NCBI GenBank assembly: GCA_964531205.1
Contig: CAZHGH010000005.1
Span: 3,529 to 67,528, forward strand
Direction of reading: 5' to 3'
DNA from: JAICWY01 sp964531205
GTDB lineage: Bacteria > Vulcanimicrobiota > Vulcanimicrobiia > Vulcanimicrobiales > Vulcanimicrobiaceae
DNA length: 64,000 bases
Position 1 is the stretch's first letter, and every line of letters starts with the position of its first letter. Below, in pieces: positions 8,901-16,086 of this stretch. The notes under the pieces are model-generated. The model saw only the letters and a list, made by a program, of their open reading frames with translations, ran no database searches and was not told the DNA's origin. A program made the position numbers and the translations under genes.

Positions 8901-9261
8901 AGCGCCTTCAGCACCACTGAATTCTCGCACCGTTGGAGTGGTGCGTTTAAGCGGGCCCGTGGACATAGACGCGCTGCGCCGCCGCGGTCAGGAACTCGAA
9001 CAAGCGCCGCTCGGATCCGTTATACCGTGGATCATCAACGCACATTTGCTCGGATCGACGATCGAATACAATGGCGGTGGGCGCTCGGACATGCTCGGCC
9101 TTTACCGCGCAGAGCTTGTCAAGGTCTTCAGCGTTCTTGAAACGCTGCCGATGCCGGAGTTTCACCGCGTGCTCAGCTCGAGCGTAAATCGAACGCTCGA
9201 CGACGCGCTCGGCGCGGTATTGGACGCCCTGCGTCAAGCAGCGCAAGTCGTCTCGCCCTGA
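5980..9261 (+). CDS. Giant DUF11-type repeat protein without signal peptide, copy 2
   Basis: A 1093-residue paralogue of the protein at 2400-5564, collinear along its whole length. Its first repeat, with SLRTLVVTPRRTVTPGE, matches GLRTLVVSPERELEPG of copy 1. Six repeats start near 18, 151, 287, 414, 535 and 656, and the same helical C-terminal domain (about 881-1093) carries PHVFAIRAFFPNS. There is again no signal peptide or membrane segment. The linker before the C-terminal domain contains an in-frame REP-like repeat giving RHPEHVEGRLSQVE (about residues 857-870). The start is GTG at 5980, 2 bases after the previous stop. It is about 40 residues longer than copy 1, partly because of the linker. 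Function unknown. Confidence 0.85.
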   Translation: MAQTSALTGVFAPGSPPLMESLRTLVVTPRRTVTPGELVRVEFAFSNLGGAPATNVRVRFALPSGVAYVEGSDTVDDAPVENERLVGSDGAALGDLAPNAQRRVACSYRVNDRIEDGSELLFQAALVTDQTSVVASNVERLIVRSEPVLQGTPTLVTIDAPAQPKPGDVIAIRATITNTGASSAHDVLVFLPVPLHTRYVPRSARIGGRALIDSGDEPFDYSSETIVAERLAPAQAVVVEYQAAIDAPLADGTRIKVNGAVSSREIHEFPIHSAEIVVTSPADFANDETALTVFCDDMVSPGTRVPMTMRVLNSGTGDAQNVSITLDLPAGLAYTPGSAHIDGQPVSDEAFAGNTFSLGAVPAGRIADAGISTIVVVQTGDDLPIVATLRWKNGERRFTRTLRVRVSSRFTRARNYIEVDRGIIAAREDVTFTAHVFNDGTAPESDVALRVLPGAFLENIRIAESPEEPVSYHEPFSLGIVQPHAERTFTIRARVASPVPDRTQTTLGAVLEFASGTFDLGVANIVVRSRPHVQAEGCTWERAQSDMLRPGHTHDVLIRFTNDGSDVLRDARLDLVLPPELVLDRAQNARREGAATLHFGDIAAETTHEARVAVRLVRPPKRERTLVVEGTLSGRGISPLQFDALDVPTYAQPQFAPDAQLRSNPAEHIHAGERVAYEVLLRNSGDGPAERLVIRAVPSNLAVYIPSSTSLNRMSIQDDLGTSQLWSQRGLVLTDVNPGVDLRIRWEMLVISPLAEGTAIDTRVVAEWDDGQTLALTAPTLHVLSSPSLQAGAGGTPISVAQLVPGLEAPLAETIVPPPQAVIEEVRRPGAPLFADELPAHGVETPPVQIGAPPTRHPEHVEGRLSQVEATSAPTLFVDFTQEELTQAIRTLEKSDAGGLIPHVFAIRAFFPNSLAGTDPRQAQAVENAARAVRAPLDRFFVRLRVPRLAITAKDLEDRDSRFALRGLVAAVSEAPSAPLNSRTVGVVRLSGPVDIDALRRRGQELEQAPLGSVIPWIINAHLLGSTIEYNGGGRSDMLGLYRAELVKVFSVLETLPMPEFHRVLSSSVNRTLDDALGAVLDALRQAAQVVSP
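8546..8590. repeat. REP-like repeat inside coding sequence
   Basis: TCATCCTGAGCATGTCGAAG at 8547-8566 is a near-perfect copy of the dispersed repeat, followed by a degenerate second unit (GCTGAGCCAAGTCGAAG, 8571-8587). Both are read through in-frame by the DUF11 gene without a stop, in a linker between domains. Confidence 0.7.
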
Positions 9262-9273
9262 GCGCGGCGAAGG

Positions 9274-9579
9274 GTGTCCACTAACGTAGATATAGCGATC
9301 GCCGTAGCCTTCGTCGTTGGGCTGTTGCTCTACGGCATCGGTACGTCGATGCTTCGCTCGCTGCATATACAAAACGGGAACGGCACGACGGCGAGCTGGC
9401 CGCGCCTTGTCGACGAATCGTTGACAAATGCCGATCGCCAATTGCGTTTGGATATTGTCGAGCGCCTGAGCATCATCGGCGAGCCATGGTGCGTCGATAT
9501 TTTACGTCAGGCGATGAAGGACGAAAACGATGCGGACATTAGGTCCGCAATTTCAAATGCGTTAAAACCGTCCGTTTAA
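9274..9579 (+). CDS. Small membrane-anchored HEAT-like protein, copy 2
   Basis: A 101-residue protein with one N-terminal membrane segment (residues 7-25, IAIAVAFVVGLLLYGIGTS) and a C-terminal pair of helices of HEAT type (RLDIVERLSIIGEPWCVDILRQAM, DADIRSAISNAL). It has the same architecture as the 138-residue protein at 5561 and the same position after a DUF11 gene, so the two-gene unit is duplicated even though sequence similarity between the small proteins is low. The start is GTG at 9274. Its TAA overlaps the stop of the convergent mrdA by 4 bp (TTAA). Arg after the membrane segment suggests a cytoplasmic C-terminal part. Function unknown. Confidence 0.7.
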   Translation: MSTNVDIAIAVAFVVGLLLYGIGTSMLRSLHIQNGNGTTASWPRLVDESLTNADRQLRLDIVERLSIIGEPWCVDILRQAMKDENDADIRSAISNALKPSV

Positions 9580-11432
9580 GGCTTCTTGTTAAAGTACTTC
9601 ACCATGATCTCGCGCGCGATCGGCGCAGCGACTGAAGCGCCGTAGCCGCCGGAACGATCGACGAACACCGCCATTGCGATCTTCGGATGATCGGCCGGCG
9701 CATAGGCGACGAACCACGTCGTATTTGCGCCCGAGCCGTTGCCGGTTTCGGCCGTTCCGGTCTTGCCGCCGAATGGCAGACCGTCAATCGCGAGGCCATA
9801 CGCGGTGCCCCACGGCTGTGTCACCTGCGCCATCCCGGCGCGCACTGCCGCGAGAGCCTGTTTGGTAACCGGCACCTGGCGGATCACTTGCGGATCGAAG
9901 CGCTTGATGAGATGTCCTTGCGGATCCCGAACCTCGCGCACGACCTCGGGTTTGTACAGCGTGCCGCCGTTGATGACCGCGGATTCGACGTTGGCCATCT
10001 GCAGCGGGGTGGCTTCCATGGGACCTTGGCCGATTGCCAAACTGCATACGTCGGACGGTTCGAGCGGAATGCCGACGTTTTTCATCATCCATGCGTTGTC
10101 CGCGAACAGGCCCTCGTATTCGCCCGGCAGATCGATGCCGGTCTTGCTGCCGAGGCCATAAAGCAGCGCATATTTGCGCAGCCGCTGATTGCCCAGGCGA
10201 TAGCCCATTTGATAGAAGTAGCCGTCGGATGACGCGGCAAGCGCCGTAATGAACGTTGTGCGCCCGAGTCCACCGGCAGCCATATCGACAAACTCCGCGC
10301 CGTGGCAGTTCCATGCCCCGCTGTCATACACGACTTCGTTGACCTTCACGACGCCGGTCGTGATCGCCGCCGAACCCGTTACCATTTTGAACGTCGATCC
10401 GGTCGGCGTCGCCGCAGATATTGCGCGGTTGAAGAGCGGCTGGTTCGGATCGAGCAGATAATGCGCGACCTTATCGTAATCGTCTGCTGCGAACGCGTTC
10501 GGATCGAACGTGGGATGGCTTGCAAGCGCAAGAACTTGCCCGTTCCACGGATTGAGAATTGCAACGGCTGCACCGAGCTGCTTGTGTCCGCCGGTCCACG
10601 CACGAACACCGTCGTCGAGCGCCTGCTGCGCGATCGCCTCCAAACGCCAATCGATGTTGAGCACAACGCTATCGCCCGGCACGGGTTGTTTTGCCGGCAG
10701 TTTAATCGACGCGACAACTTGATTTTGCGCATCGACGACGATGCGTTGACCGCCCGGCTCGCCGCGCAAATACTTATCGTAGACCTTTTCGATGCCGTCT
10801 TTGCCGACGACGTCGTTCATCGAATAGCCCTCACCGCGCAACCGTTGATACTCTTCAGGCGTGATCTGCCCGACGTAACCAAACACGGCTGCGCCGGCGC
10901 CGCCGTACGGATAATTCCGGATCGCTTGGACTTCGAGGTCAACGCCGGGGAGATCGTCGAGAATCTCCGAGAGCCGGCTGACTTTCGCAACCGAAAGATC
11001 CTGCGCGAGAATGACGGGACCGTACGGTTCGTACACCGTCAGTTCATCAAAGTTCTTATAGTTGACGCCGTGGTGATGCAGCATCTGACGTTGCAGCTTC
11101 GCAACCGGCACGTTAATCGTTTCGGCCAGCGTCTTCAGTTCGGAATCGATATCTTTGATTTCCGACGGAATCAGCGAGACCGCAAACGACGGACGGCTGC
11201 GCACCACGACTTTGCCGTTGCGATCGTACACGAGCCCGCGCGGTGCGGCGACCGGAATGAGGCGCACTTGATTCGCTTGTGCCGCCGCGCGATATTCCTG
11301 TCCGTGCAGAAGTTGAATCTGCACCAGACGTACGACAACTGCGACGGTGGCGAGCACAATCATCGTCGCGAAGAAGACAAGACGCCACGTTGGAAGCTCC
11401 CAGCGCGGCTGTTTGCGCAGATAGGACTTCAT
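9576..11432 (-). CDS. mrdA: Penicillin-binding protein 2, peptidoglycan DD-transpeptidase
   Basis: A 618-residue class B PBP that cross-links peptidoglycan during cell elongation together with RodA and MreBCD. It has an N-terminal membrane anchor (about 16-40), a PBP dimerisation domain from about 60 (APRGLVYDRNGKVV) and a transpeptidase domain with all three motifs: S346-T-F-K349, SSD in AASSDGYFY, and KTG in GGKTGTAE. ATG at 11432 overlaps the mreD stop (ATGA). It is the last gene of the operon; no rodA follows on this strand. The domain faces the periplasm. Confidence 0.95.
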   Translation of the reverse strand: MKSYLRKQPRWELPTWRLVFFATMIVLATVAVVVRLVQIQLLHGQEYRAAAQANQVRLIPVAAPRGLVYDRNGKVVVRSRPSFAVSLIPSEIKDIDSELKTLAETINVPVAKLQRQMLHHHGVNYKNFDELTVYEPYGPVILAQDLSVAKVSRLSEILDDLPGVDLEVQAIRNYPYGGAGAAVFGYVGQITPEEYQRLRGEGYSMNDVVGKDGIEKVYDKYLRGEPGGQRIVVDAQNQVVASIKLPAKQPVPGDSVVLNIDWRLEAIAQQALDDGVRAWTGGHKQLGAAVAILNPWNGQVLALASHPTFDPNAFAADDYDKVAHYLLDPNQPLFNRAISAATPTGSTFKMVTGSAAITTGVVKVNEVVYDSGAWNCHGAEFVDMAAGGLGRTTFITALAASSDGYFYQMGYRLGNQRLRKYALLYGLGSKTGIDLPGEYEGLFADNAWMMKNVGIPLEPSDVCSLAIGQGPMEATPLQMANVESAVINGGTLYKPEVVREVRDPQGHLIKRFDPQVIRQVPVTKQALAAVRAGMAQVTQPWGTAYGLAIDGLPFGGKTGTAETGNGSGANTTWFVAYAPADHPKIAMAVFVDRSGGYGASVAAPIAREIMVKYFNKKP

Positions 11433-11929
11433 CGGGCCGGACGGTCCTCGACGCGGCGGACGACGAGCATTGCGACGATTGCAAATATGGCATTGATGAG
11501 CGCATCCCACATCGCCTCATGCAGATGCATGCGCGCGTGTCCTGTCGGATAGCCGCCTATCGCCATCACCACCCAGAAGATGAGCCAACGCAGCAGCGTC
11601 GCAACGACGACCATGCCGCCGAAAATGGGAATCGAATCGGCGAAGAACCATCGCGTCAGAGAGTTGATGAAGAGGGCGGTAAGGGTCGTCGAAACGGTCC
11701 ACGCCGCACCGGTGTGCGCGCTGAAGACGTCTTCGCACAAGCCGGCGAGCAGTCCGTAAATCGCCGCGCCGAGCAGATCGCTGCGCAGTGCATACCATAC
11801 TACGACAACGAGAACGACGCTCAATTCCGCACCGCGGAACTGCGCGAAGTGCATGAGCTCGATCTGCACGAGGAGCGCGACTAAAAGATAGAGAGCGGCG
11901 ACCCACCATTCCGGTCCGGAGAAGGACAT
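11429..11929 (-). CDS. mreD: Rod shape-determining protein MreD
   Basis: A 166-residue hydrophobic protein with about five membrane segments (WWVAALYLLVALLVQI, AELSVVLVVVVWYAL, LLGAAIYGLLAGL, MVVVATLLRWLIFWVVMAI, ALINAIFAIVAMLVV). Position between mreC and mrdA and this topology identify MreD, a partner of MreC in the elongation complex. ATG at 11929 gives the family's usual length; a TTG at 11989 would overlap the end of mreC by 14 bp and add 20 polar residues. The 3' end overlaps mrdA by 4 bp. Confidence 0.85.
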   Translation of the reverse strand: MSFSGPEWWVAALYLLVALLVQIELMHFAQFRGAELSVVLVVVVWYALRSDLLGAAIYGLLAGLCEDVFSAHTGAAWTVSTTLTALFINSLTRWFFADSIPIFGGMVVVATLLRWLIFWVVMAIGGYPTGHARMHLHEAMWDALINAIFAIVAMLVVRRVEDRPAR

Positions 11930-11975
11930 GTCGCTGGGGCCGCTGCGCGTGTTTACGCGTACGCCGGTAGGGTCG

Positions 11976-12782
11976 CTATTTCGGAACAACGATGACGCGA
12001 TCGAGCCGGGAGAAATCCACGGCCGGTTTTACAATAGCCGTTTGGTAGAGATTGGAGTCGCTGCGTTCGATTTTGAAGATGGTGCCGATCAGCGCGCCGG
12101 AGTGGAACGAGCGCGCCTCGCCCGTTACGACGCGATCGCCGATTCTAAGCGGAGCATCTTGCGAAACGTACTCGAGACGCACGCTGCTTTGATTGCCATT
12201 CGCGACGCCCCAGTAGCGGCCGCGTTCGACCAAGGCCGGAATAGTGCTCGTGAAATCAGTGAGGAGATTGACTTTGCTGGTGAAGGGTCCCGCCTCGACG
12301 ACACGTCCCACAACGCCATCGGCCGCGAGTACGCCGTCGTCGCGTTTGATGCCGTCACGCGAACCCTTGTCGATCATCACGCTTTGCACCGCGTTTTCCG
12401 GTGGATAGCCGACGACGCGAGCTTGAACGGCGCGGGGATACTCCGCCAGCCGTGGCGCGAGCCCGGTATCCGCCTGGTAGGCCGCCAGGAGTTCGTGCAG
12501 GCGGGCATTCTCTTGCTGTAGATTGCGATTTTGCGCGCGCAGATCGGCGTTGTCGCGAGCGAGTGACGGGACGCTAATAACTGCCTGCCCGGTGCCGCGA
12601 ACGACACCAACAACGGAAGAAACGGCGGCTTCGATTGCAAAGCCGGCCGTCGTTACGGCGGTTGTAAGCGGACTTGGCGTACCAGCCCGGGCGGCGCTTA
12701 CTTGGATGAGGGCAACGAGAGCCATTACGATAATCACACTGATTACCGCGAACAGCCGGCGCTCATCCCGATACGTAAACAT
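11976..12782 (-). CDS. mreC: Rod shape-determining protein MreC
   Basis: A 268-residue protein with an N-terminal membrane segment (about 11-31), a coiled coil (about 75-100, RDNADLRAQNRNLQQENARLHELL) and the two beta domains of MreC (VQARVVGYPPENAVQSVMIDKGSRDGI, VVGRVVEAGPFTSKVNLLTD, LRIGDRVVTG). MreC forms periplasmic filaments that activate PBP2. The gene follows maf by 17 bp. The usual mreB gene is not in front of it, so the actin homologue must be encoded elsewhere or be absent. Confidence 0.95.
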   Translation of the reverse strand: MFTYRDERRLFAVISVIIVMALVALIQVSAARAGTPSPLTTAVTTAGFAIEAAVSSVVGVVRGTGQAVISVPSLARDNADLRAQNRNLQQENARLHELLAAYQADTGLAPRLAEYPRAVQARVVGYPPENAVQSVMIDKGSRDGIKRDDGVLAADGVVGRVVEAGPFTSKVNLLTDFTSTIPALVERGRYWGVANGNQSSVRLEYVSQDAPLRIGDRVVTGEARSFHSGALIGTIFKIERSDSNLYQTAIVKPAVDFSRLDRVIVVPK

Positions 12783-12799
12783 GCCCTATCCCGGTCGAC

Positions 12800-13426
12800 T
12801 TAAAGGCGATCTTTGGTACTTGTTTTCGTTATCGGCAGAAGAAATCCCAATCGGTGCAGCAATCTTACGAAGCGGGCAAGCGGGAAGCCCATCACCGTAT
12901 AAAAATCACCCTCGATTCGCTCGACCAGCGTTGCACCGTATCCCTGAATGCCGTACGCGCCGGCCTTATCCATCGGCTCGCCGCTTGCAACGTACGTATC
13001 GATCTCTTCATCGTCGAGCGGAAAAAACGTGACGAACGTACTCTCGCAATGTTCGAAGAGTTCATTGCGTTGTGGAATCCAGAGCGCGAATGCGGTATGC
13101 ACGATGTGTGTGCGTCCTGAAAGATCGCGCAGCATCCGTTTCCCGTCGTTAGCATCTTTCGGTTTCCCGTATGCAACGCCGTCGACATCGACGACCGTAT
13201 CCGCGGAAACTATCATCTCGCGGTTGCTTGAACCAAGCATGTCGCGGACATCTTCACATTTCACCCGTGCATGGACCATCGACAAATCGCGCGGTGAGAG
13301 GTGTGGATGCTCCGGTTCTTCATACGTGCTTGGCACGACGCGCACATTGAAATTCAGCGAACGCAGTAATTCAAGCCGGCGTGGCGACTGCGACGCGAGC
13401 ACGATGCTATTGATAGCGCTGTCCAT
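12800..13426 (-). CDS. maf: Maf-like nucleotide pyrophosphatase
   Basis: A 208-residue Maf/Ham1-superfamily protein. The family signature LASQSPRRLELL is at residues 10-21, the catalytic SADTVV segment at about 73-78, GKP at about 86-88, and the conserved DKAGAYGIQGYG loop at about 159-170. Maf proteins hydrolyse dTTP, UTP or modified nucleotides to monophosphates; the AYGIQG form is that of the YhdE-like dTTP/UTP group. The gene overlaps the DUF3465 gene upstream by 20 bp and precedes mreC, the classical maf-mre arrangement. ATG at 13426 is the only reasonable start. Confidence 0.9.
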   Translation of the reverse strand: MDSAINSIVLASQSPRRLELLRSLNFNVRVVPSTYEEPEHPHLSPRDLSMVHARVKCEDVRDMLGSSNREMIVSADTVVDVDGVAYGKPKDANDGKRMLRDLSGRTHIVHTAFALWIPQRNELFEHCESTFVTFFPLDDEEIDTYVASGEPMDKAGAYGIQGYGATLVERIEGDFYTVMGFPLARFVRLLHRLGFLLPITKTSTKDRL

Positions 13427-13820
13427 TAACCTCGATGTACCCAGCGGGATGCCTGCCGCGCGGATCGTGATGCGTCCAATGAATCACACCGTCGTCGCAC
13501 TCGTACTGACCCAGCAGCGAAACGGTATCACCGCGATGCAGCGGAATCGGACCCGTGATATCGACGTTGTCTTCCACGCTGATGCGTTGCTGCTCTGCAG
13601 CGATCAAAAAACCTTCGTGCGCGCCGCTGTATGAATTGCGAATGCCTAACACACGTATGACGCGCGCTCGCGGAATGTAGACTTCAACGTGGTGATACCG
13701 GCTGCGATTGCCCGCGCACGAGGCAACGGCTTGATCCAGATTTGTCGCTGTGGCACCCGCGCATCCGCTCGCAAGCACCGTTAGCGCGAAGCTACACGCG
13801 AACGGTGCCTTCAAATCCAT
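13407..13820 (-). CDS. DUF3465 lipoprotein
   Basis: A 137-residue protein with a signal peptide and lipobox (ALTVLASGC, Cys near residue 20). The mature part ends in the DUF3465 signature GVIHWTHHDPRGRHPAGYI, preceded by an OB-like strand pattern (VYIPRARVIRVLGI, ISVEDNVDITGPIPLHRGDTVSLLGQY). Function of the family is unknown; the fold resembles small OB-type nucleic-acid or ligand binders. ATG at 13820 is preferred over one 15 bases upstream because it starts the signal peptide directly. It overlaps nadD by 29 bp and maf by 20 bp, so it is part of the operon. Confidence 0.8.
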   Translation of the reverse strand: MDLKAPFACSFALTVLASGCAGATATNLDQAVASCAGNRSRYHHVEVYIPRARVIRVLGIRNSYSGAHEGFLIAAEQQRISVEDNVDITGPIPLHRGDTVSLLGQYECDDGVIHWTHHDPRGRHPAGYIEVNGQRYQ

Positions 13821-14409
13821 ACAAGCGCTGTGCAAGAATGTACTGCCACACGGGCTCGGGCACTAGATACCGTACGGATTTGCCTTGCGAGAGTAGCGTG
13901 CGTACCAGCGTTGCGCTTTCCGGTAACTCAGGTAAATTCAGAGTTTTTACGCGAGATCGCAATGTTACGGGTACCGCTTCGAGCACGCGCGCTAGCGCTT
14001 CGGGGCCTACGCCCGCGCGCGGCGCAATGAGAAACGATTCGAGCGACTGTAGCACTTCCTCGAAACGCACCCACGCCTGACTTGCGAGCGAATCCGCTCC
14101 GGTAATAAACGTGAGCGACGAATCGGGATACTTTGCGTGCAGCTTCGGCAGCAGGTCCGCGGTATATCCCGTGGCATCGGCGCGCAGATCCGTATCGTCG
14201 ATTGCGAAAGACTGATTTGAATCGATTGCGCCGAGCAGCATGGCGACGCGATGCTCCGCAGGCGCTTGCGGCCGCGCACGATAGTGCATCTTATTCGTCG
14301 GAACGAAGAGCACGCGATCGAGCTGTTCCATGATGCGCGCCGATTCCGCAACAAACAGATGGATGTTGTGAACGGGATCGAACGTTCCGCCGAACACACC
14401 TATGCGCAT
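13792..14409 (-). CDS. nadD: Nicotinate-nucleotide adenylyltransferase
   Basis: A 205-residue nucleotidyltransferase-fold enzyme that makes deamido-NAD from nicotinate mononucleotide and ATP. The N-terminal GGTFDPVHNIH (residues 7-17) holds the T/HxxH ATP-binding motif (His14, His17). VPTNKMHYR near 36-44 is the substrate loop, and the C-terminal VRTLLSQGKSVRYLVP region matches the second nucleotide-binding motif in a degenerate form (usual ISSTxIR). Its ATG shares one base with the obg stop (TAATG). The obg-nadD order is common in bacteria. Confidence 0.93.
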   Translation of the reverse strand: MRIGVFGGTFDPVHNIHLFVAESARIMEQLDRVLFVPTNKMHYRARPQAPAEHRVAMLLGAIDSNQSFAIDDTDLRADATGYTADLLPKLHAKYPDSSLTFITGADSLASQAWVRFEEVLQSLESFLIAPRAGVGPEALARVLEAVPVTLRSRVKTLNLPELPESATLVRTLLSQGKSVRYLVPEPVWQYILAQRLYGFEGTVRV

Positions 14410-15671
14410 TACGAATACGTAAACTCGTAAGGGCCGATGCGCACCGTATCACCTTCGCTCGCGCCCATCTCACGCAATTTTTTGTCGACGCCCATCTTTG
14501 CGAGAATCTGCTCGAATCGCGCAAGTCCTTCATCGGAATCGAAATTCGTCATCGCTGCCAAGCGCTCGACGCGCTCGCCGCTGATAACGAACGTTTCCTC
14601 TTCCTTTTGAATAACGAACGGTTCGCTCGGTTTGAGGTGAATCTGTGCGGGTTCGGGCGGCGCGAGTTCAGGAAGCGGCGTTTCTTGAATCGTGCGCCAT
14701 GCGGCGTACACCAAGTCTTGTACGCCTTCACCGGTAGCCGAACTGATGCCGCGAATCTCGGCAAATTGCGCGCGCAGTTCTTCGAGACGCTCGCGCGCAT
14801 CGGGCAAATCCAATTTCGAAACGACGAGCAGCGTCGGCTTCTCAACGAGCTTTGGGTTCCACGCCGCAAGCTCGTGTTCGATCGTCGTTTTGTCGTGAAG
14901 AATTTCGTCCAACGGCTTCCCGCCGTCGAGGAGGTGAATGAGGACGCGCGTGCGCTCGACGTGGCGCAAAAATTGATCGCCGAGACCCGCGCCCTCGTGC
15001 GCGCCTTCGATGAGGCCGGGGACGTCGACCATGACGAACGACTCTTCATCGGACACGCGTACGACGCCGAGTTGCGGCTCGAGCGTAGTGAACGGGTAAT
15101 CCGCGATCTTGGGGCGCGCGGCGGAAACGACCGAGAGCAGCGTGGACTTGCCGGCGTTCGGAAGTCCGATGATGCCCGCATCTGCGAGCAGACGCAGCTC
15201 CAAGCGGAGACTGCACCGCTCTCCGGGCTCACCTCTCTCGGCGAAGCGTGGCGCTTGCCGCGTGCTCGTCGCGAAATGCTGATTGCCGAGTCCCCCTCGT
15301 CCGCCTTTGGCCACCATAACGCGCTCGCCAGGCGTACTTAGATCGGTAAGAAAGGCCTCCGGCTGATCTTCAAGCGTGCGGTAGACGAGTGTGCCGACCG
15401 GAACCGGGATGACGAGATCCTCCCCGCTCTTGCCGGATTTGTTCGATGTACCGCCGGGCTTGCCGGCGTCAGCTGCGAACTGACGCTTGAAGCGAAATTC
15501 GACCAGCGTGGAGAGCTCCGGAGTGGCTTCGAGATAGACGCTGCCGCCGTGGCCCCCATCGCCACCCGCCGGTCCGCCCTTCGGGATGTACTTCTCTCGC
15601 CGCCACGCTACGAGGCCATCGCCTCCGTTACCGGCCGCGACCGCGATGGCCGCTTCGTCGATGAACTTCAC
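14409..15671 (-). CDS. obg: Obg family GTPase, ribosome assembly
   Basis: A 420-residue GTPase with all three Obg domains: the glycine-rich N-terminal fold (1-158, GGPAGGDGGHGGSVY), the G domain with P-loop GLPNAGKST near 167, DVPGLIEGAHEGAGLG switch II and SKLD, and the C-terminal OCT domain (about 340-420, EGLARFEQILAKMGVDKKLREMG). Obg acts in 50S ribosome assembly and stress control. It is 72 bp after rpmA, with a terminator-like hairpin in between, and is followed directly by nadD. The start ATG at 15671 begins MKFIDEA as in the family. Confidence 0.96.
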   Translation of the reverse strand: MKFIDEAAIAVAAGNGGDGLVAWRREKYIPKGGPAGGDGGHGGSVYLEATPELSTLVEFRFKRQFAADAGKPGGTSNKSGKSGEDLVIPVPVGTLVYRTLEDQPEAFLTDLSTPGERVMVAKGGRGGLGNQHFATSTRQAPRFAERGEPGERCSLRLELRLLADAGIIGLPNAGKSTLLSVVSAARPKIADYPFTTLEPQLGVVRVSDEESFVMVDVPGLIEGAHEGAGLGDQFLRHVERTRVLIHLLDGGKPLDEILHDKTTIEHELAAWNPKLVEKPTLLVVSKLDLPDARERLEELRAQFAEIRGISSATGEGVQDLVYAAWRTIQETPLPELAPPEPAQIHLKPSEPFVIQKEEETFVISGERVERLAAMTNFDSDEGLARFEQILAKMGVDKKLREMGASEGDTVRIGPYEFTYS

Positions 15672-15693
15672 TTCAGGCTTGTTTTCCCGTGCA

Positions 15694-15722
15694 AATCAAA
15701 AAGAGGACCCGGAGGTCCTCTT
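15694..15722 (-). terminator. Terminator or attenuator between rpmA and obg
   Basis: Read on the - strand, a 9-bp perfect stem (AAGAGGACC/GGTCCTCTT, loop TCCG, 15701-15722) is followed by TTTGATTTG. It lies between rpmA and obg and could lower obg expression relative to L27. Confidence 0.7.
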
Positions 15723-15743
15723 CAACCATTTCCGTGGCCGCTC

Positions 15744-16025
15744 TTATGCGACGGCCGGCCGGACGTGGATGTGTTTACGGTTGCGGTGCGTCGCAAACTC
15801 GACGACGCCGTCCGCAAGCGCGAAAAGGGTGTGGTCCTTTCCGAGGCCGACGTTCTCGCCCGGATAGAACTTGGTGCCGCGCTGGCGCACCAGAATGTTA
15901 CCGGCGAGAACCTGCTGTCCGCCGAAACGCTTCACGCCAAGGCGCTGCGCATTCGAGTCGCGGCCGTTACGCGTGGAGCCCGCGCCCTTCTTGGACGCGA
16001 AAAGCTGGAGATCGAAAAGGAACAT
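15744..16025 (-). CDS. rpmA: 50S ribosomal protein L27 with cleavable-type N-terminal extension
   Basis: A 93-residue L27 (ASKKGAGSTRNGRDSNAQRLGVKRF). The N-terminal tail of L27 reaches the peptidyl-transferase centre. The protein starts MFLFDLQLF before ASKKG, nearly the same as the LxLQFF extension that the cysteine protease Prp removes in Firmicutes, so a Prp-like processing step is likely here. ATG at 16025 begins this extension; upstream in-frame codons show no family similarity. A strong promoter ends 9 bases before the ATG. The usual partners rplU and prp are not adjacent; the gene upstream encodes an unrelated secreted protein. Confidence 0.95.
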   Translation of the reverse strand: MFLFDLQLFASKKGAGSTRNGRDSNAQRLGVKRFGGQQVLAGNILVRQRGTKFYPGENVGLGKDHTLFALADGVVEFATHRNRKHIHVRPAVA

Positions 16026-16034
16026 AGCCGGGAT

Positions 16035-16063
16035 AGTATACAGGCCGCTAGCAGTTGCGTCAA
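16035..16063 (-). promoter_or_regulatory. Strong sigma70-type promoter of rpmA
   Basis: On the - strand TTGACG (16063-16058) and TATACT (16040-16035) are separated by exactly 17 bp. The -10 box ends 9 bases before the rpmA ATG, so transcription would begin within about 3 bases of it and the mRNA would be leaderless or nearly so. No Shine-Dalgarno sequence is present. Confidence 0.8.
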
Positions 16064-16086
16064 CGACCCGCATAGTCCCGGCTGCT

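Noticed and set aside
10302..11552. 416-codon + strand frame opposite mrdA
   Set aside because: Shadow of PBP2, which has all catalytic motifs.
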